Shown here piece after piece: positions 12,643 through 19,325 of a DNA stretch of 19,325 nt. The notes beneath the pieces are model-generated. The model was not told where the DNA came from. It did no database searches and saw only the letters and a list, made by a program, of their open reading frames with translations. Positions within the stretch are counted from its first letter, which is position 1. Each line of letters starts with the position of its first letter. The stretch is taken from assembly GCF_947378715.1 (NCBI RefSeq), contig NZ_CANCLE010000070.1:1-19325 (forward strand), written 5' to 3'. Made by a program: the position numbers and the translations under genes. The DNA comes from Phenylobacterium aquaticum (GTDB lineage Bacteria; Pseudomonadota; Alphaproteobacteria; Caulobacterales; Caulobacteraceae).

Positions 12643-13938
12643 TCAGCTTGGCTTGGCGCGATTTCCCAGGCGGATGGCGGCCGAACGCGCATGGGCCGGA
12701 AGGCCTTCGGCCTCCGCCAGGGCGACCGTGTGCGGCCCCAGAATGCCGAACGACGCCTCGTCGCACTTCACGATCGAGGTCCGCTTGATGAAGTCATAAA
12801 GCGACAGGCCCGACGAGAACCGGGCCGCTCGGCTGGTCGGCAGCACGTGGTTGGAACCCGCCACATAGTCGCCGATCGCCTCCGGCGTCAGGCGGCCCAG
12901 GAAGATCGCTCCCGCGTGCCGCACGCGGTCGGACAGGCGCTCGGGGTTTTCCATAGCGAATTCAACGTGCTCCGGCGCGATCAGGTCCACCAGCCGCGGC
13001 GCCTCGTCCAGGGGCGCCAGGATGATCGCCCCGTGGTCGCGCCACGAGGCCGCCGCGTCGACGCCGGTCGCCAGCGTCGTCAGTTGCGCCTCGACCGAGG
13101 TCGCCACTCGCTGGGCGAAGGCTGCGTCATCGGTGATCAGGATGGATTGGGCGGCGGGGTCATGCTCGGCCTGGGACAGCAGGTCGGCGGCGATCCAGTC
13201 GGGATCATTGGCGCCATCGGCCACCACCACGATTTCAGAGGGGCCAGCCAGGGCGTCTATCCCCACCGTTCCATAGACCCGGCGCTTGGCGGCGGTGACG
13301 AAGGCGTTGCCCGGCCCGACGATCTTGTCCACCGGCTTGATCGGCCCGGCGCCATAGGCCAGGGCGGCGACCGCCTGAGCCCCGCCGACCCGCCAGATCT
13401 CGGTGACCCCCGCCGCCTTGGCCGCCGCCAGCACCGCCGGCTGCAGCTTGCCCGGCGGCGTGACCATGGCGATCCGCTCGACCCCCGCCGCAGCCGCAGG
13501 CACGGCGTTCATTAGCACGGTGGACGGATAGGCGGCCCGCCCGCCCGGAACATAGATGCCCACGGCCTCCAGCGCCGTCCAGCGCCAGCCCAGTTCGACC
13601 CCGGCTTCGTCTGTGAACCACTGGTCGGCGGGACGCTGGCGTTCGTGATAGGCGCGGATACGCGCCGCCGCGAAGGCGATGGCTTCTCGCACCTCGGGCG
13701 AACAGGCCGCAGCGCCCGCCTCGATTTCCTCAGCGCTGACCCTCAAGCCCGCCTCGGTCAGTTCCACTCTGTCGAATTGCTTCCCGAACCGCAGCAGGGC
13801 GTCCACGCCCTCGGCGCGCACGGCGGCCAACACGTCGCGAACGGCGGTGTCGACCTCCTCCGGCGTCTCACGACGCTCGTCGATGAAGGCGGCGAAGGCG
13901 GCCGCGAAGCCGGGCTCTGAAAAGTCAAAACGGCGCAT
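12643..13938 (-). CDS. hisD: Histidinol dehydrogenase
   Basis: A 431-aa enzyme of the last two steps of histidine biosynthesis (L-histidinol to L-histidine, NAD+, zinc). The length and motifs are standard: YVPGGRAAYPST (129-140), RVGGAQAVAALAYG (183-196), DKIVGPGN (204-211), AGPSEIVVVAD (231-241). The probable zinc ligands are Gln256 and His259 in SQAEHDP, Asp357 in GDYVAGSNHVLPT and His416. The catalytic pair is Glu323-His324 in APEHVEF. It starts with ATG 13938, 32 bp after DUF2948. No other his genes are present in the window. A weak inverted repeat (CTGAACG/CGTTCAG, 12608-12646) spans the stop codon and might mark transcript ending. Confidence 0.97.
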   Translation of the reverse strand: MRRFDFSEPGFAAAFAAFIDERRETPEEVDTAVRDVLAAVRAEGVDALLRFGKQFDRVELTEAGLRVSAEEIEAGAAACSPEVREAIAFAAARIRAYHERQRPADQWFTDEAGVELGWRWTALEAVGIYVPGGRAAYPSTVLMNAVPAAAAGVERIAMVTPPGKLQPAVLAAAKAAGVTEIWRVGGAQAVAALAYGAGPIKPVDKIVGPGNAFVTAAKRRVYGTVGIDALAGPSEIVVVADGANDPDWIAADLLSQAEHDPAAQSILITDDAAFAQRVATSVEAQLTTLATGVDAAASWRDHGAIILAPLDEAPRLVDLIAPEHVEFAMENPERLSDRVRHAGAIFLGRLTPEAIGDYVAGSNHVLPTSRAARFSSGLSLYDFIKRTSIVKCDEASFGILGPHTVALAEAEGLPAHARSAAIRLGNRAKPS

Positions 13939-13970
13939 GGGCGCTACTTAGCGACGCCAGGGCCGAAGCG

Positions 13971-14405
13971 CTACGTCCCGGAGAGATCATGTCCGGGCGT
14001 GCGGCGGGTGCGCCACGGCGGGGACACGTCCGCCAGCACCGCGTCGATGCATTCCACAGCCACCCGCAGGTCACCACCGCCGGCGAAACTCAACATGAGA
14101 ACGCCGCCCGGCGCCTCGCCCGGCTCAAAGGTCAGGGTCAGCAATTCGATCACGGCGTCCTTGGCCCCCCGGCGCAGACGCCTGGCCTTGACCTCCAGCA
14201 CTGAACCCAGTTGCAAGCCCGAACGCACGCGGGAGCCGCCCCCGGCCTCCCAACAGAATCGATTGAAGACGACGGTCAGCAACCGCCCCTTGGCGTCGAA
14301 GCGGACGTCGCCGATCTTCGCCACCGCATCCTGCAGGGTGGTCGCCATAACCTGCAGGTCATCGGCGTCGTTGGCGAGCAGTCTCAGAGGCGAATATTCG
14401 GCCAC
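13971..14405 (-). CDS. DUF2948 family protein
   Basis: A 144-aa protein of DUF2948, an alphaproteobacterial family of unknown function usually encoded beside hisD (and murA). Segments seen are LRLLANDADDLQVMATTLQDAVAKIGD (about 6-32), LTVVFNRFCWEAG (about 42-54) and the C-terminal LSFAGGGDLRVAVECIDAVLADVSPPW. I chose GTG 14405 because VAEYSPLRLL is where the conserved sequence begins and GAGGACGGGG lies upstream; the longer reading from 14486 adds only an arginine-rich lead. No membrane or signal segment. It probably shares a transcript with hisD. Function unknown. Confidence 0.88.
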   Translation of the reverse strand: MAEYSPLRLLANDADDLQVMATTLQDAVAKIGDVRFDAKGRLLTVVFNRFCWEAGGGSRVRSGLQLGSVLEVKARRLRRGAKDAVIELLTLTFEPGEAPGGVLMLSFAGGGDLRVAVECIDAVLADVSPPWRTRRTPGHDLSGT

Positions 14406-14515
14406 GGTCCCCGTCCTCGTGCGCGCCGACGACCCTGGATGCGTTGCCCCTGGGCGCCGCCGGCGCTGAGCCCCTGCTCCTGCCATTCGAGGTCACCGTC
14501 AAGGGATAGCCGCGC

Positions 14516-14653
14516 TCAGGAATCAGCTTTCGGCGCAGCCTTTGGGACGGGCGACGCCTCGTGGCCCGCCTTGCGGCGCCGCAGATTGGCTCTCAACGCC
14601 TCGGCGAGCTTGGCCTCGCGGCGCTCCGTCCCGGATTTGTCAGCCTTTTCCAT
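14516..14653 (-). CDS. Small basic protein, 45 aa, hypothetical
   Basis: A short frame on the minus strand from ATG 14653 to TGA 14516. The protein begins MEKADKSGTERREAKLAEAL, then RANLRRRKAGHE and an Ala/Pro/Lys tail. An amphipathic basic helix (about residues 9-30) followed by a loose tail is typical of small conserved alphaproteobacterial proteins located near DUF2948/hisD, but I cannot name the family. It is 110 bp upstream of DUF2948 on the same strand; that 110-bp gap shows no gene. It could be cotranscribed with DUF2948-hisD. Confidence 0.65.
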   Translation of the reverse strand: MEKADKSGTERREAKLAEALRANLRRRKAGHEASPVPKAAPKADS

Positions 14654-14714
14654 GAAAACCAGGGGTGCGGCGAAGGGGCGAACAGGTCAAGTGCGCTTTC
14701 GTCCGCTTTTCCCC

Positions 14715-14742
14715 TTCACGCGGGCTTCGTGTTTGGCTATAG
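14715..14742 (+). promoter_or_regulatory. Candidate promoter of tRNA-Thr
   Basis: TTCACG (14715-14720) and CTATAG (14737-14742) with a 16-nt spacer, the -10 box ending 17 nt before the tRNA. Same spacer length and -10 sequence as the tRNA-Phe promoter on the other strand. Confidence 0.5.
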
Positions 14743-14759
14743 CCCCCGCCTCGCCTTTC

Positions 14760-14833
<74 letters not shown>

Positions 14834-14834
<1 letters not shown>

Positions 14835-14869
14835 TGTTTCCCCAGCCCAGCAAAGGGCTGGGGAAACAT
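14834..14869 (+). terminator. Strong hairpin at the tRNA-Thr 3' end
   Basis: A perfect 15-bp inverted repeat begins at the last A of the encoded CCA: arms ATGTTTCCCCAGCCC (14834-14848) and GGGCTGGGGAAACAT (14855-14869) with a 6-nt loop AGCAAA. There is no U-run after it, so it may be an unusual terminator, a processing signal or a dispersed palindromic repeat. The following 82 bp up to the holin-like gene show nothing else. Confidence 0.6.
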
Positions 14870-14951
14870 CCTCACCCATTCCCCCACGACTCTTCCGCCT
14901 CCCAACGGGGTGACGCGCGACGTGTTCGGCGGCTTGTGGCCCGCCATCCGG

Positions 14952-15257
14952 CTATTTGATCGCACGCTTGGCGGTCAGGCGGCCGACCAGCGCCACAAGC
15001 GATCCGCCCACCACCACGGCCGACGTCACGGCCTGGCCCGTTGCAGGCGAGGCGTGGCTGGCGGCCAGGACCTGGGGCAGCAGGGCCATGCCCAGGGCGG
15101 CGACGGAGGAGCCGACCACGCCTTTGGATCGGTACCAGTCCTTGCCATCGGCGGCGGCGTTGCGATCCGCCAGCAGGGCCGCCGTCTGGGCGGCCTGGGC
15201 GAGGATCTCGGCATAGGTGTCGGCGCGGCTCGGCGCGCCGGATTGAGCCTCACTCAT
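14952..15257 (-). CDS. Holin-like small membrane protein
   Basis: A 101-aa protein with a polar, mostly helical N-terminus (about 1-43), then WYRSKGVVGS at 41-50. Two hydrophobic segments follow (about 46-67 and 74-92), with a basic C-terminus GRLTAKRAIK. The W-Y-x-S-K entry into a membrane helix and the short 2-TM layout with a charged tail resemble phage holins of the small holin families, which permeabilise the inner membrane at lysis. ATG 15257 has AAAGGAA about 7 nt upstream; longer in-frame readings toward 15926 are shadow of DUF2239. It is the last gene of the phage unit and faces the tRNA-Thr. No endolysin is seen beside it, so a holin role is inferred. Confidence 0.6.
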   Translation of the reverse strand: MSEAQSGAPSRADTYAEILAQAAQTAALLADRNAAADGKDWYRSKGVVGSSVAALGMALLPQVLAASHASPATGQAVTSAVVVGGSLVALVGRLTAKRAIK

Positions 15258-15304
15258 CTGGAATTCCTTTCTGGCGACGGGCGCCTTGGCCCGGGGAAAA
15301 TATC

Positions 15305-15350
15305 GGCGTGGGCCGGAAGGCCAACGCCAGCCTGGACGCCGGCCCACGCC
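15305..15350. repeat. 12-bp inverted repeat in a divergent intergenic region
   Basis: Arms GGCGTGGGCCGG (15305-15316) and CCGGCCCACGCC (15339-15350) are perfect, separated by 22 nt that contain a further short AGGC/GCCT pairing. The hairpin lies between the divergent holin-like and DUF2239 genes, just upstream of the candidate DUF2239 promoter. It may be an operator or a structured leader. Confidence 0.6.
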
Positions 15351-15357
15351 CTGCGGC

Positions 15358-15387
15358 TTGCGGAAGTCATATTCATCCGGGTAGTAA
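15358..15387 (+). promoter_or_regulatory. Candidate promoter of the DUF2239 gene
   Basis: TTGCGG (15358-15363) and TAGTAA (15382-15387) separated by 18 nt, about 23 nt before the ATG. It indicates that DUF2239 is expressed from its own promoter, opposite to the phage late genes. Confidence 0.35.
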
Positions 15388-15410
15388 TCTCGTCCGACCA
15401 GGAGCCCGAC

Positions 15411-15947
15411 ATGTCCGTCAACCAAGACGCGGAAACCTACACGGCCTTCTCGGGCGCCCGCCGCCTGGTCAGCGGGCCGCTGGCGATCGCCTCGGCCGCC
15501 GCCCAGGCTGAGGCCGAAGCGGGCGCCACGCACCTCGTGATCCTCTCCGACCAGACCGGCCGAGCTGTGGACCCGGCGGCGACGCCCCAGGCGCCTTCTC
15601 CTCAGGAGAAGCCGGCGCGTGGACGCCCCAAGCTGGGCGTGACGGCGCGGGAAGTGACCCTCCTGCCCCGCCACTGGGATTGGCTGGCGACCCAGCCGGG
15701 CGGCGCTTCGGCGGCGCTCCGGCGTCTTGTCGACACCGCCCGTCGCGACAACCTCGACGCCGACCAGGCGCGGCAGGCGCAGGAAGCCCTGCACCGCGCC
15801 ATGACCGTGCTGGCCGGGGATCTGCCCGGCTATGAGGAAGCCCTGCGCAGCCTCTATTCCGGAGACCGGGAGCGCTTCGACGGCCTGACCGCCGCCTGGC
15901 CCATCGACATCGCCAACTATCTCCACAAGCTCTCCGGCCGGGGCTAA
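15411..15947 (+). CDS. DUF2239 family protein, possible phage moron
   Basis: A 178-aa member of DUF2239, a family without known function. The N-terminal part begins TYTAFSGARRLVSGPLAIA (about 9-27), followed by a possible strand HLVILSDQTGRAVD and a Pro/Ala linker. The conserved core then contains an AT-hook-like RGRPK (70-74) and REVTLLPRHWDWLATQPGGA (80-99) SAALRRLVDTARR (100-112). That core reads like one beta strand followed by two helices, as in ribbon-helix-helix DNA-binding proteins. The C-terminal part (about 115-175) is helical. No signal or membrane segment. ATG 15411 follows CCAGGAGCCCGAC. It is the only plus-strand gene in the phage module and its stop overlaps the convergent stop of the next gene by 4 bp. 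DNA binding is an inference. Confidence 0.88.
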   Translation: MSVNQDAETYTAFSGARRLVSGPLAIASAAAQAEAEAGATHLVILSDQTGRAVDPAATPQAPSPQEKPARGRPKLGVTAREVTLLPRHWDWLATQPGGASAALRRLVDTARRDNLDADQARQAQEALHRAMTVLAGDLPGYEEALRSLYSGDRERFDGLTAAWPIDIANYLHKLSGRG

Positions 15948-16285
15948 CGCCCCCCGCCCTTCAGGCTGGCGCCGGCGAGAAACGCGCCCAGCCCCGCCGC
16001 CAGCCAGGGGCCGACCCGGGCCAGCCAGGACCAGAAGGCGGCCACGCCGAACACCCGATCGCGCTGCGCTTCAAGGTCGTCGATGCGCGACAGGGCCGAT
16101 TGCAACTCACGCCGAACCGCATCCACCAGCTTGCCGGCCTCCTGGGCTTCAAGCCGGACGAGGCGCTCGCGTACGTCGTCCATCTTGGCGCTAAGTTTCT
16201 CCAGGCGCGCGGTCTGAGACGCGACATTTTCGCCGATCTGGTTGAGAGTGAATATCTGGGCCTGCTGGAACGAGTCTTTGATCAT
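15944..16285 (-). CDS. Phage coiled-coil membrane protein, hypothetical
   Basis: About 113 aa from ATG 16285. A long predicted coiled coil (about 20-77, with heptad-like LEKLSAKMDDVRERLVRLEAQ and ELQSALSRIDDLEAQRDR) leads to a C-terminal hydrophobic hairpin (about 79-106, AAFWSWLARVGPWLAAGLGAFLAG) and a basic end. The start is uncertain: GTG 16300 and TTG 16309 are in frame and closer to an ACGGAG site right after the preceding stop. It follows the 307-aa virion-like gene on the same strand. It could be a lysis accessory or anchor protein (holin/spanin class) but resembles no family I can name. Its stop overlaps that of DUF2239. Confidence 0.6.
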   Translation of the reverse strand: MIKDSFQQAQIFTLNQIGENVASQTARLEKLSAKMDDVRERLVRLEAQEAGKLVDAVRRELQSALSRIDDLEAQRDRVFGVAAFWSWLARVGPWLAAGLGAFLAGASLKGGGR

Positions 16286-16317
16286 TTGATCTGTCGGCAC
16301 TTGCCTCAATGCTCCGT

Positions 16318-17241
16318 CTATTTGACGTGGACGCCTATCGCCCCGGCCCCGCTCATCAACGACCCAGCTCCGCTCAGAAGCCCCGCTATGTCCCCCAGGG
16401 TCGTTCCGCTGGTCGTCTGGGTCGAATTGCTCGTGCCGTTGGAATCGCTCGTCTGCCCGTGGAACAGCTGCAGCGGCAGGCCCGAGAACATCTCGATCTG
16501 CTTGGACAGGGCGGTGGTCGGCGCGTCCCGATAGACCTGATCGGCGCCCCGCAGCTGTTGGCCGAGCGCCGCCTGGGTGGCGACATTGGCCCGGTCGCCC
16601 GCCTGTCGATCCAGCGCCAACTGGCCACGCCACTGCGCGTTCTGTTGCGCCAGCTGGGCATTGGCGGCCGAGGCCTGCTGGCGTCGATCGGCGTCCTGGC
16701 CCGACAGGGTTGCGCCGGCGTTGAACATGTCGGAGTTGAGCTTCGACAGCTGGCTGTTGCGCGCCCGCGCCAGCTCGCTCTCGGTCAGCGACCTGGTCAG
16801 GGCCGCGCCTGAGCCGCCGAACGCGCCCTGCCCGGCCAGCGCCAGATCCTGGGTCGCTCGCGTTCGGCCCGCGTCGGCGTCGAAGTCCGCCATGGCGGCA
16901 TTGGTCACCTGGTCGCGATAGGGGTTCATATAGGCCCCCAGATTGTCGAGCAGGCTGGCCGAGCTCACGCTCGGCGCCGGCGCCTGCATGAGGTTGGAGA
17001 ACCAGTTCGTTCCCCCGACCGCGTCCGGATCGCCGCCGCCGCCCAGCTGCGAAGCCCCGCTCGCCGCCTGACGCTCAAGGTCAGACAAGGGCGCCACACG
17101 GGAATAGGGGTCGGTCTGGCCGTACTTCTGGATGCTGCTGTTCAGCGACCCCGCCGCGTCATCCACCCAGCTTGGATTGTTGGGGGTCGTCACGCTGTGG
17201 CTGGTCTCCTGCGAACTGGTCTTGCTTTTCTTCTTACCCAT
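16318..17241 (-). CDS. Phage virion-associated protein, hypothetical
   Basis: A 307-aa protein with a basic start (MGKKKSKTSS), a Ser/Thr/Asn-rich N-terminus, LQNLGAYMNPYRDQV-type segment near 100-112, and an Ala/Gln-rich helical middle (about 112-245) containing the recurring phage phrase LALAGQGAFGGSGAALTRSLTE. The C-terminus is rich in Ser, Thr and Gly (SNGTSNSTQTTSGTT, then GLLSGAGSLMSGAG). This composition and its place after a tail/neck protein and a small GNAT-like protein resemble internal virion or DNA-ejection proteins of podoviruses. The ATG shares one base with the preceding stop (TGATG). The exact function is not established. Confidence 0.6.
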   Translation of the reverse strand: MGKKKSKTSSQETSHSVTTPNNPSWVDDAAGSLNSSIQKYGQTDPYSRVAPLSDLERQAASGASQLGGGGDPDAVGGTNWFSNLMQAPAPSVSSASLLDNLGAYMNPYRDQVTNAAMADFDADAGRTRATQDLALAGQGAFGGSGAALTRSLTESELARARNSQLSKLNSDMFNAGATLSGQDADRRQQASAANAQLAQQNAQWRGQLALDRQAGDRANVATQAALGQQLRGADQVYRDAPTTALSKQIEMFSGLPLQLFHGQTSDSNGTSNSTQTTSGTTLGDIAGLLSGAGSLMSGAGAIGVHVK

Positions 17242-17582
17242 CAGAGCCTCTTGCAGAGTTCATCGCCGATCCGGGTGAAGCCATCGGATCTGAGAATCCG
17301 CGCCCATCCGCGCCGGCCGTTGATTGTCACGTAGTCGCACCCCTGGGCGCGGCCCCAGGCCTCCACGCCCGGCTTCAGCGCCAGGATGTCGGAGAGGTCG
17401 CCTCCGGCCAGCCAGACATGCAGCGCCCGCCCGGCGGTCTCATCTGCGACCTGGGTCACCATGGCGGCGCGTTCGCCGGCCCAAAGCTGCGCCCGACCGC
17501 CGCGCAAATCCGCCAACAGTTCCGCCTCCGTCCCGTCCTCCAGGGCCGGCAACAGCCAGGCGCGCCATCGCGACCAGGACAT
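17241..17582 (-). CDS. Small phage protein, possibly GNAT-like
   Basis: A 113-aa protein without signal or membrane segment. The pattern RAQLWAGERAAMVTQVADE (about 30-48), ALHVWLAGGDLSDIL (about 53-67), VEAWGRAQGCDYVTINGRRGWARILRSDGF (about 72-101) suggests an alternating strand/helix fold as in GNAT acyltransferase-like phage proteins encoded with podovirus structural genes. The clear acetyl-CoA loop (Q/RxxGxG/A) is not obvious, so enzymatic activity is doubtful. It is coupled at both ends by TGATG stop/start overlaps, so it is made with the virion proteins. Confidence 0.55.
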   Translation of the reverse strand: MSWSRWRAWLLPALEDGTEAELLADLRGGRAQLWAGERAAMVTQVADETAGRALHVWLAGGDLSDILALKPGVEAWGRAQGCDYVTINGRRGWARILRSDGFTRIGDELCKRL

Positions 17583-19325
17583 CAGCGGCCGCCGGCCGCC
17601 GCCACATCGAACACCGTCCGGCCCAGCCGCCAGCGCGCAGGCGAGGACTCGCCCGAGAACCGCACGCGGAAGAGTCGGCCCGAAGCCCGCAGATCGGCCC
17701 GATCATCGCCAGGCGACAGCGCCACAACCGAGGAGGAGGTCTCCGGGTCTTGAGGCTTCAGGCGCGCGGTCACCGACAGGGTGGCGGGTCCGACCTGATG
17801 GGCGAAATCGGGCCAGACACCGCGGACGAGAACCGTCTGGTCCTCCGACAGATACTGGTCGGCCGTTTCGATGAACCAGGCGATCGGCGCGCCATCGGCG
17901 CTGGCGCCACGCTCATGCCAATAGATCGCACCGTCAGGCCGCACGCCGATCGGCGACGGTGAGGGCCCGGCGTCGACAAAGGCCGATCGCGCCATCACGC
18001 CGCGCGACCACGCGCCTTCCAGCAGCGAATAGGTCAGGTAGCGGCTGTTCTCCAGGCCGTCGCGGCCGTCGGGATAGTCGAAGCGCACCTCTCCGAACGC
18101 CGACACGGACGAGGCCGTCGCCTTGTCGCCCTGGGATTGGGCGAAGTTGTCGGCCATCTCGTCCCGGATCGGACAGATCAGCGGCCGGGGCGCGGCGCCC
18201 AGGTCATACTGATAGAATTGCAGGTCCGGACCCAGCCAATAGGCGCTCTGCCCGACCACCACCGCAGCGTTGGCGCCGATCAGGCCGCACTTCTCGCCCA
18301 CCCGGTCGAACCGCCAGGGTTGGCTGAGCGACCCCAGGAAGGTTCCCAGGAAGAGCGCGTGGCTGGTCCAGACCAGCAGGGAGGACCCAATCACCCGGCC
18401 GGCCACAATGCGGCCGCCGCCCGGCAAGACATACTCCCGCGCCGTGGTGCTGGGCCCTGTGCTCCACTCGGTGTTGTTGCGTACTGAGCAATGGCGGATG
18501 CACAGCGGGTTGAAGACGCCGGAGGCCTCCTCATTGCACCCCAGGGCGAAGACCTGGTCCTGCGGCGCGACCAGGCAATAGGTGACCTGGGCCGGCGCGT
18601 TCAGCAGCGGCGCCGCCGGCGTGGCCGTAACGTTGCTCCAGGCATGGATAGTCCCGCCGCGCGGGCTGGCGATCAGGTTCTGACCCCAGGCGCCCAGGCT
18701 CCAGGTGCGGGGAAAATAGTCGCTGGCCGAGGGGCTGGAATAGGTTCCGGTCGAATAGGCGCCCGTGCCGTATCCCGCGCCGCCCGTGCCATTGATATTG
18801 CCGCTCAGGAAGGCGGCCTGCGTCCGGCTGGTCACCGCCGAGCCTCCGCCGACCGCCGTCGAGGTCGCTGGAAACCCATGGATCACCACAAAGGTGTTCG
18901 CGTCGGGCGCATAGGCCACCGAATAGGTCCCGTTGGGCGTGATCCCGCCCACGGGGGCAGCCCCGCTGAGCGTCACGACGCTGCCGCCCGTCAGGCCATG
19001 GTTCGGCTGGGTCACCGCCACATTGTAGCTCCCGTTGACCACCGCCAGCGGATTGGCCCCCAGGGTGACGCCGGGCAGGCCCGCAGTCGGGGTGATGCTG
19101 TAGAGCGCGCCGCCCAGCCAGACCTGCAGTGCCGAGTGGGTGCCGAACGCGACATTGTTGACCGCCGCCAGATCGGTCCAGTTGAACACACTGCGGCAGA
19201 CCCCGGTCAGTACATCCGACGATAGCGCCTCCCACCCGCCGATCGTCTGCGGCCGCCCCTCCCAGAACCGAACATTGGAACTATCCGCCCACCGCCCCCC
19301 CGCCGCAAAGGTGGTGTCATCGCTG
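17582..19325 (-). CDS. Phage tail/neck structural protein, 5' end outside window
   Basis: An open frame that runs off the right edge; at least 580 aa are in view. The first visible residues include NVRFWEGRPQTIGGW, the typical N-terminal motif of a family of podoviral beta-rich tail-hub or DNA-stabilisation proteins (P22 gp10-like in general character). The true start is therefore probably not far beyond the edge, and GTG 19189 is internal. An insert at about 60-115 (counting from 19189) looks like the FCCH-like beta-barrel found in phage tail proteins (NHGLTGGSVVTLSG ... NGTYSVAYAPDANTFVV). The rest has repeated beta-propeller-like units such as ALFLGTF and FDRVGEKCGLIGANAAVVVG ... YWLGPDLQFYQYDLG. 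It starts the run of coupled late genes. The family assignment is by pattern only. Confidence 0.65.
   Translation of the reverse strand, partial: SDDTTFAAGGRWADSSNVRFWEGRPQTIGGWEALSSDVLTGVCRSVFNWTDLAAVNNVAFGTHSALQVWLGGALYSITPTAGLPGVTLGANPLAVVNGSYNVAVTQPNHGLTGGSVVTLSGAAPVGGITPNGTYSVAYAPDANTFVVIHGFPATSTAVGGGSAVTSRTQAAFLSGNINGTGGAGYGTGAYSTGTYSSPSASDYFPRTWSLGAWGQNLIASPRGGTIHAWSNVTATPAAPLLNAPAQVTYCLVAPQDQVFALGCNEEASGVFNPLCIRHCSVRNNTEWSTGPSTTAREYVLPGGGRIVAGRVIGSSLLVWTSHALFLGTFLGSLSQPWRFDRVGEKCGLIGANAAVVVGQSAYWLGPDLQFYQYDLGAAPRPLICPIRDEMADNFAQSQGDKATASSVSAFGEVRFDYPDGRDGLENSRYLTYSLLEGAWSRGVMARSAFVDAGPSPSPIGVRPDGAIYWHERGASADGAPIAWFIETADQYLSEDQTVLVRGVWPDFAHQVGPATLSVTARLKPQDPETSSSVVALSPGDDRADLRASGRLFRVRFSGESSPARWRLGRTVFDVAAAGGR

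Larger units (their letters stand above)
14952..19325. mobile_element. Prophage late-gene module (partial)
   Basis: From the tRNA-Thr boundary to the window end the genes are phage-like. Reading in transcription order on the minus strand: a tail or neck protein running off the edge, a 113-aa GNAT-like protein, a 307-aa virion-like protein, a coiled-coil/two-helix membrane protein and a holin-like protein. One plus-strand DUF2239 gene is set among them. Tight stop/start overlaps (TGATG) are typical of phage late operons. No integrase, terminase, capsid or attachment repeat is in view, so the element may be complete further right or a remnant. Base composition does not differ obviously from the chromosome. 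Confidence 0.7.

Noticed and set aside
15258..15926. Long extension of the holin-like gene under DUF2239
   Set aside because: The frame is the antisense shadow of DUF2239; ATG 15257 has a good ribosome site and gives a compact membrane protein.

Overview
The window looks like a chromosomal segment of a high-GC alphaproteobacterium, most likely of the Caulobacterales (Caulobacter, Phenylobacterium or Brevundimonas type). The main reasons are the gene order hisD, UPF0262, LMW-phosphatase-like, infA, maf, RNase E/G, yacG; a tRNA-His that lacks the otherwise universal G-1 and has A73; and promoters with CTATAG-like -10 boxes. The genus is inferred from gene content, not from a search.

Layout, left to right. 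(1) At 1-3.7 kb there is a tRNA-His and a LytTR membrane regulator, then an exbB-exbD-tonB operon, all on the minus strand. The operon energises TonB-dependent outer-membrane transport and ends in a strong terminator. Upstream of exbB lies a gene-poor stretch of about 535 bp rich in inverted repeats and PhaR-like operator sequences. (2) At 3.7-7.8 kb, three translationally coupled minus-strand genes encode an archaeal-type nucleoside phosphorylase (AMP phosphorylase-like), an atypical PRPP synthase and a beta-CASP metallo-beta-lactamase RNase. Together they could take RNA to NMPs to ribose-1,5-bisphosphate and PRPP. A flavodoxin-fold quinone reductase diverges from this cluster across a promoter region with an FNR/FixK-like site. 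(3) At 8.5-14.7 kb is the conserved alphaproteobacterial housekeeping block: tRNA-Phe, yacG, RNase E/G, maf, infA, phosphatase, UPF0262, a glycine-zipper/SH3 envelope protein, hisD, DUF2948 and a 45-residue basic protein. (4) tRNA-Thr(GGT) at 14.76 kb marks the edge of a prophage or prophage remnant that runs off the right end. It has minus-strand late genes (a tail or neck protein, a small GNAT-like protein, a virion-like protein, a coiled-coil membrane protein and a holin-like protein) and one inward-facing plus-strand DUF2239 gene that looks like a moron.

The best candidates for something not well described are the RNase / PRPP synthase / AMP-phosphorylase cluster, the DUF2239 protein inside the phage module, and the exbB upstream region. 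No CRISPR array, rRNA, transposase or integrase is visible in the window.
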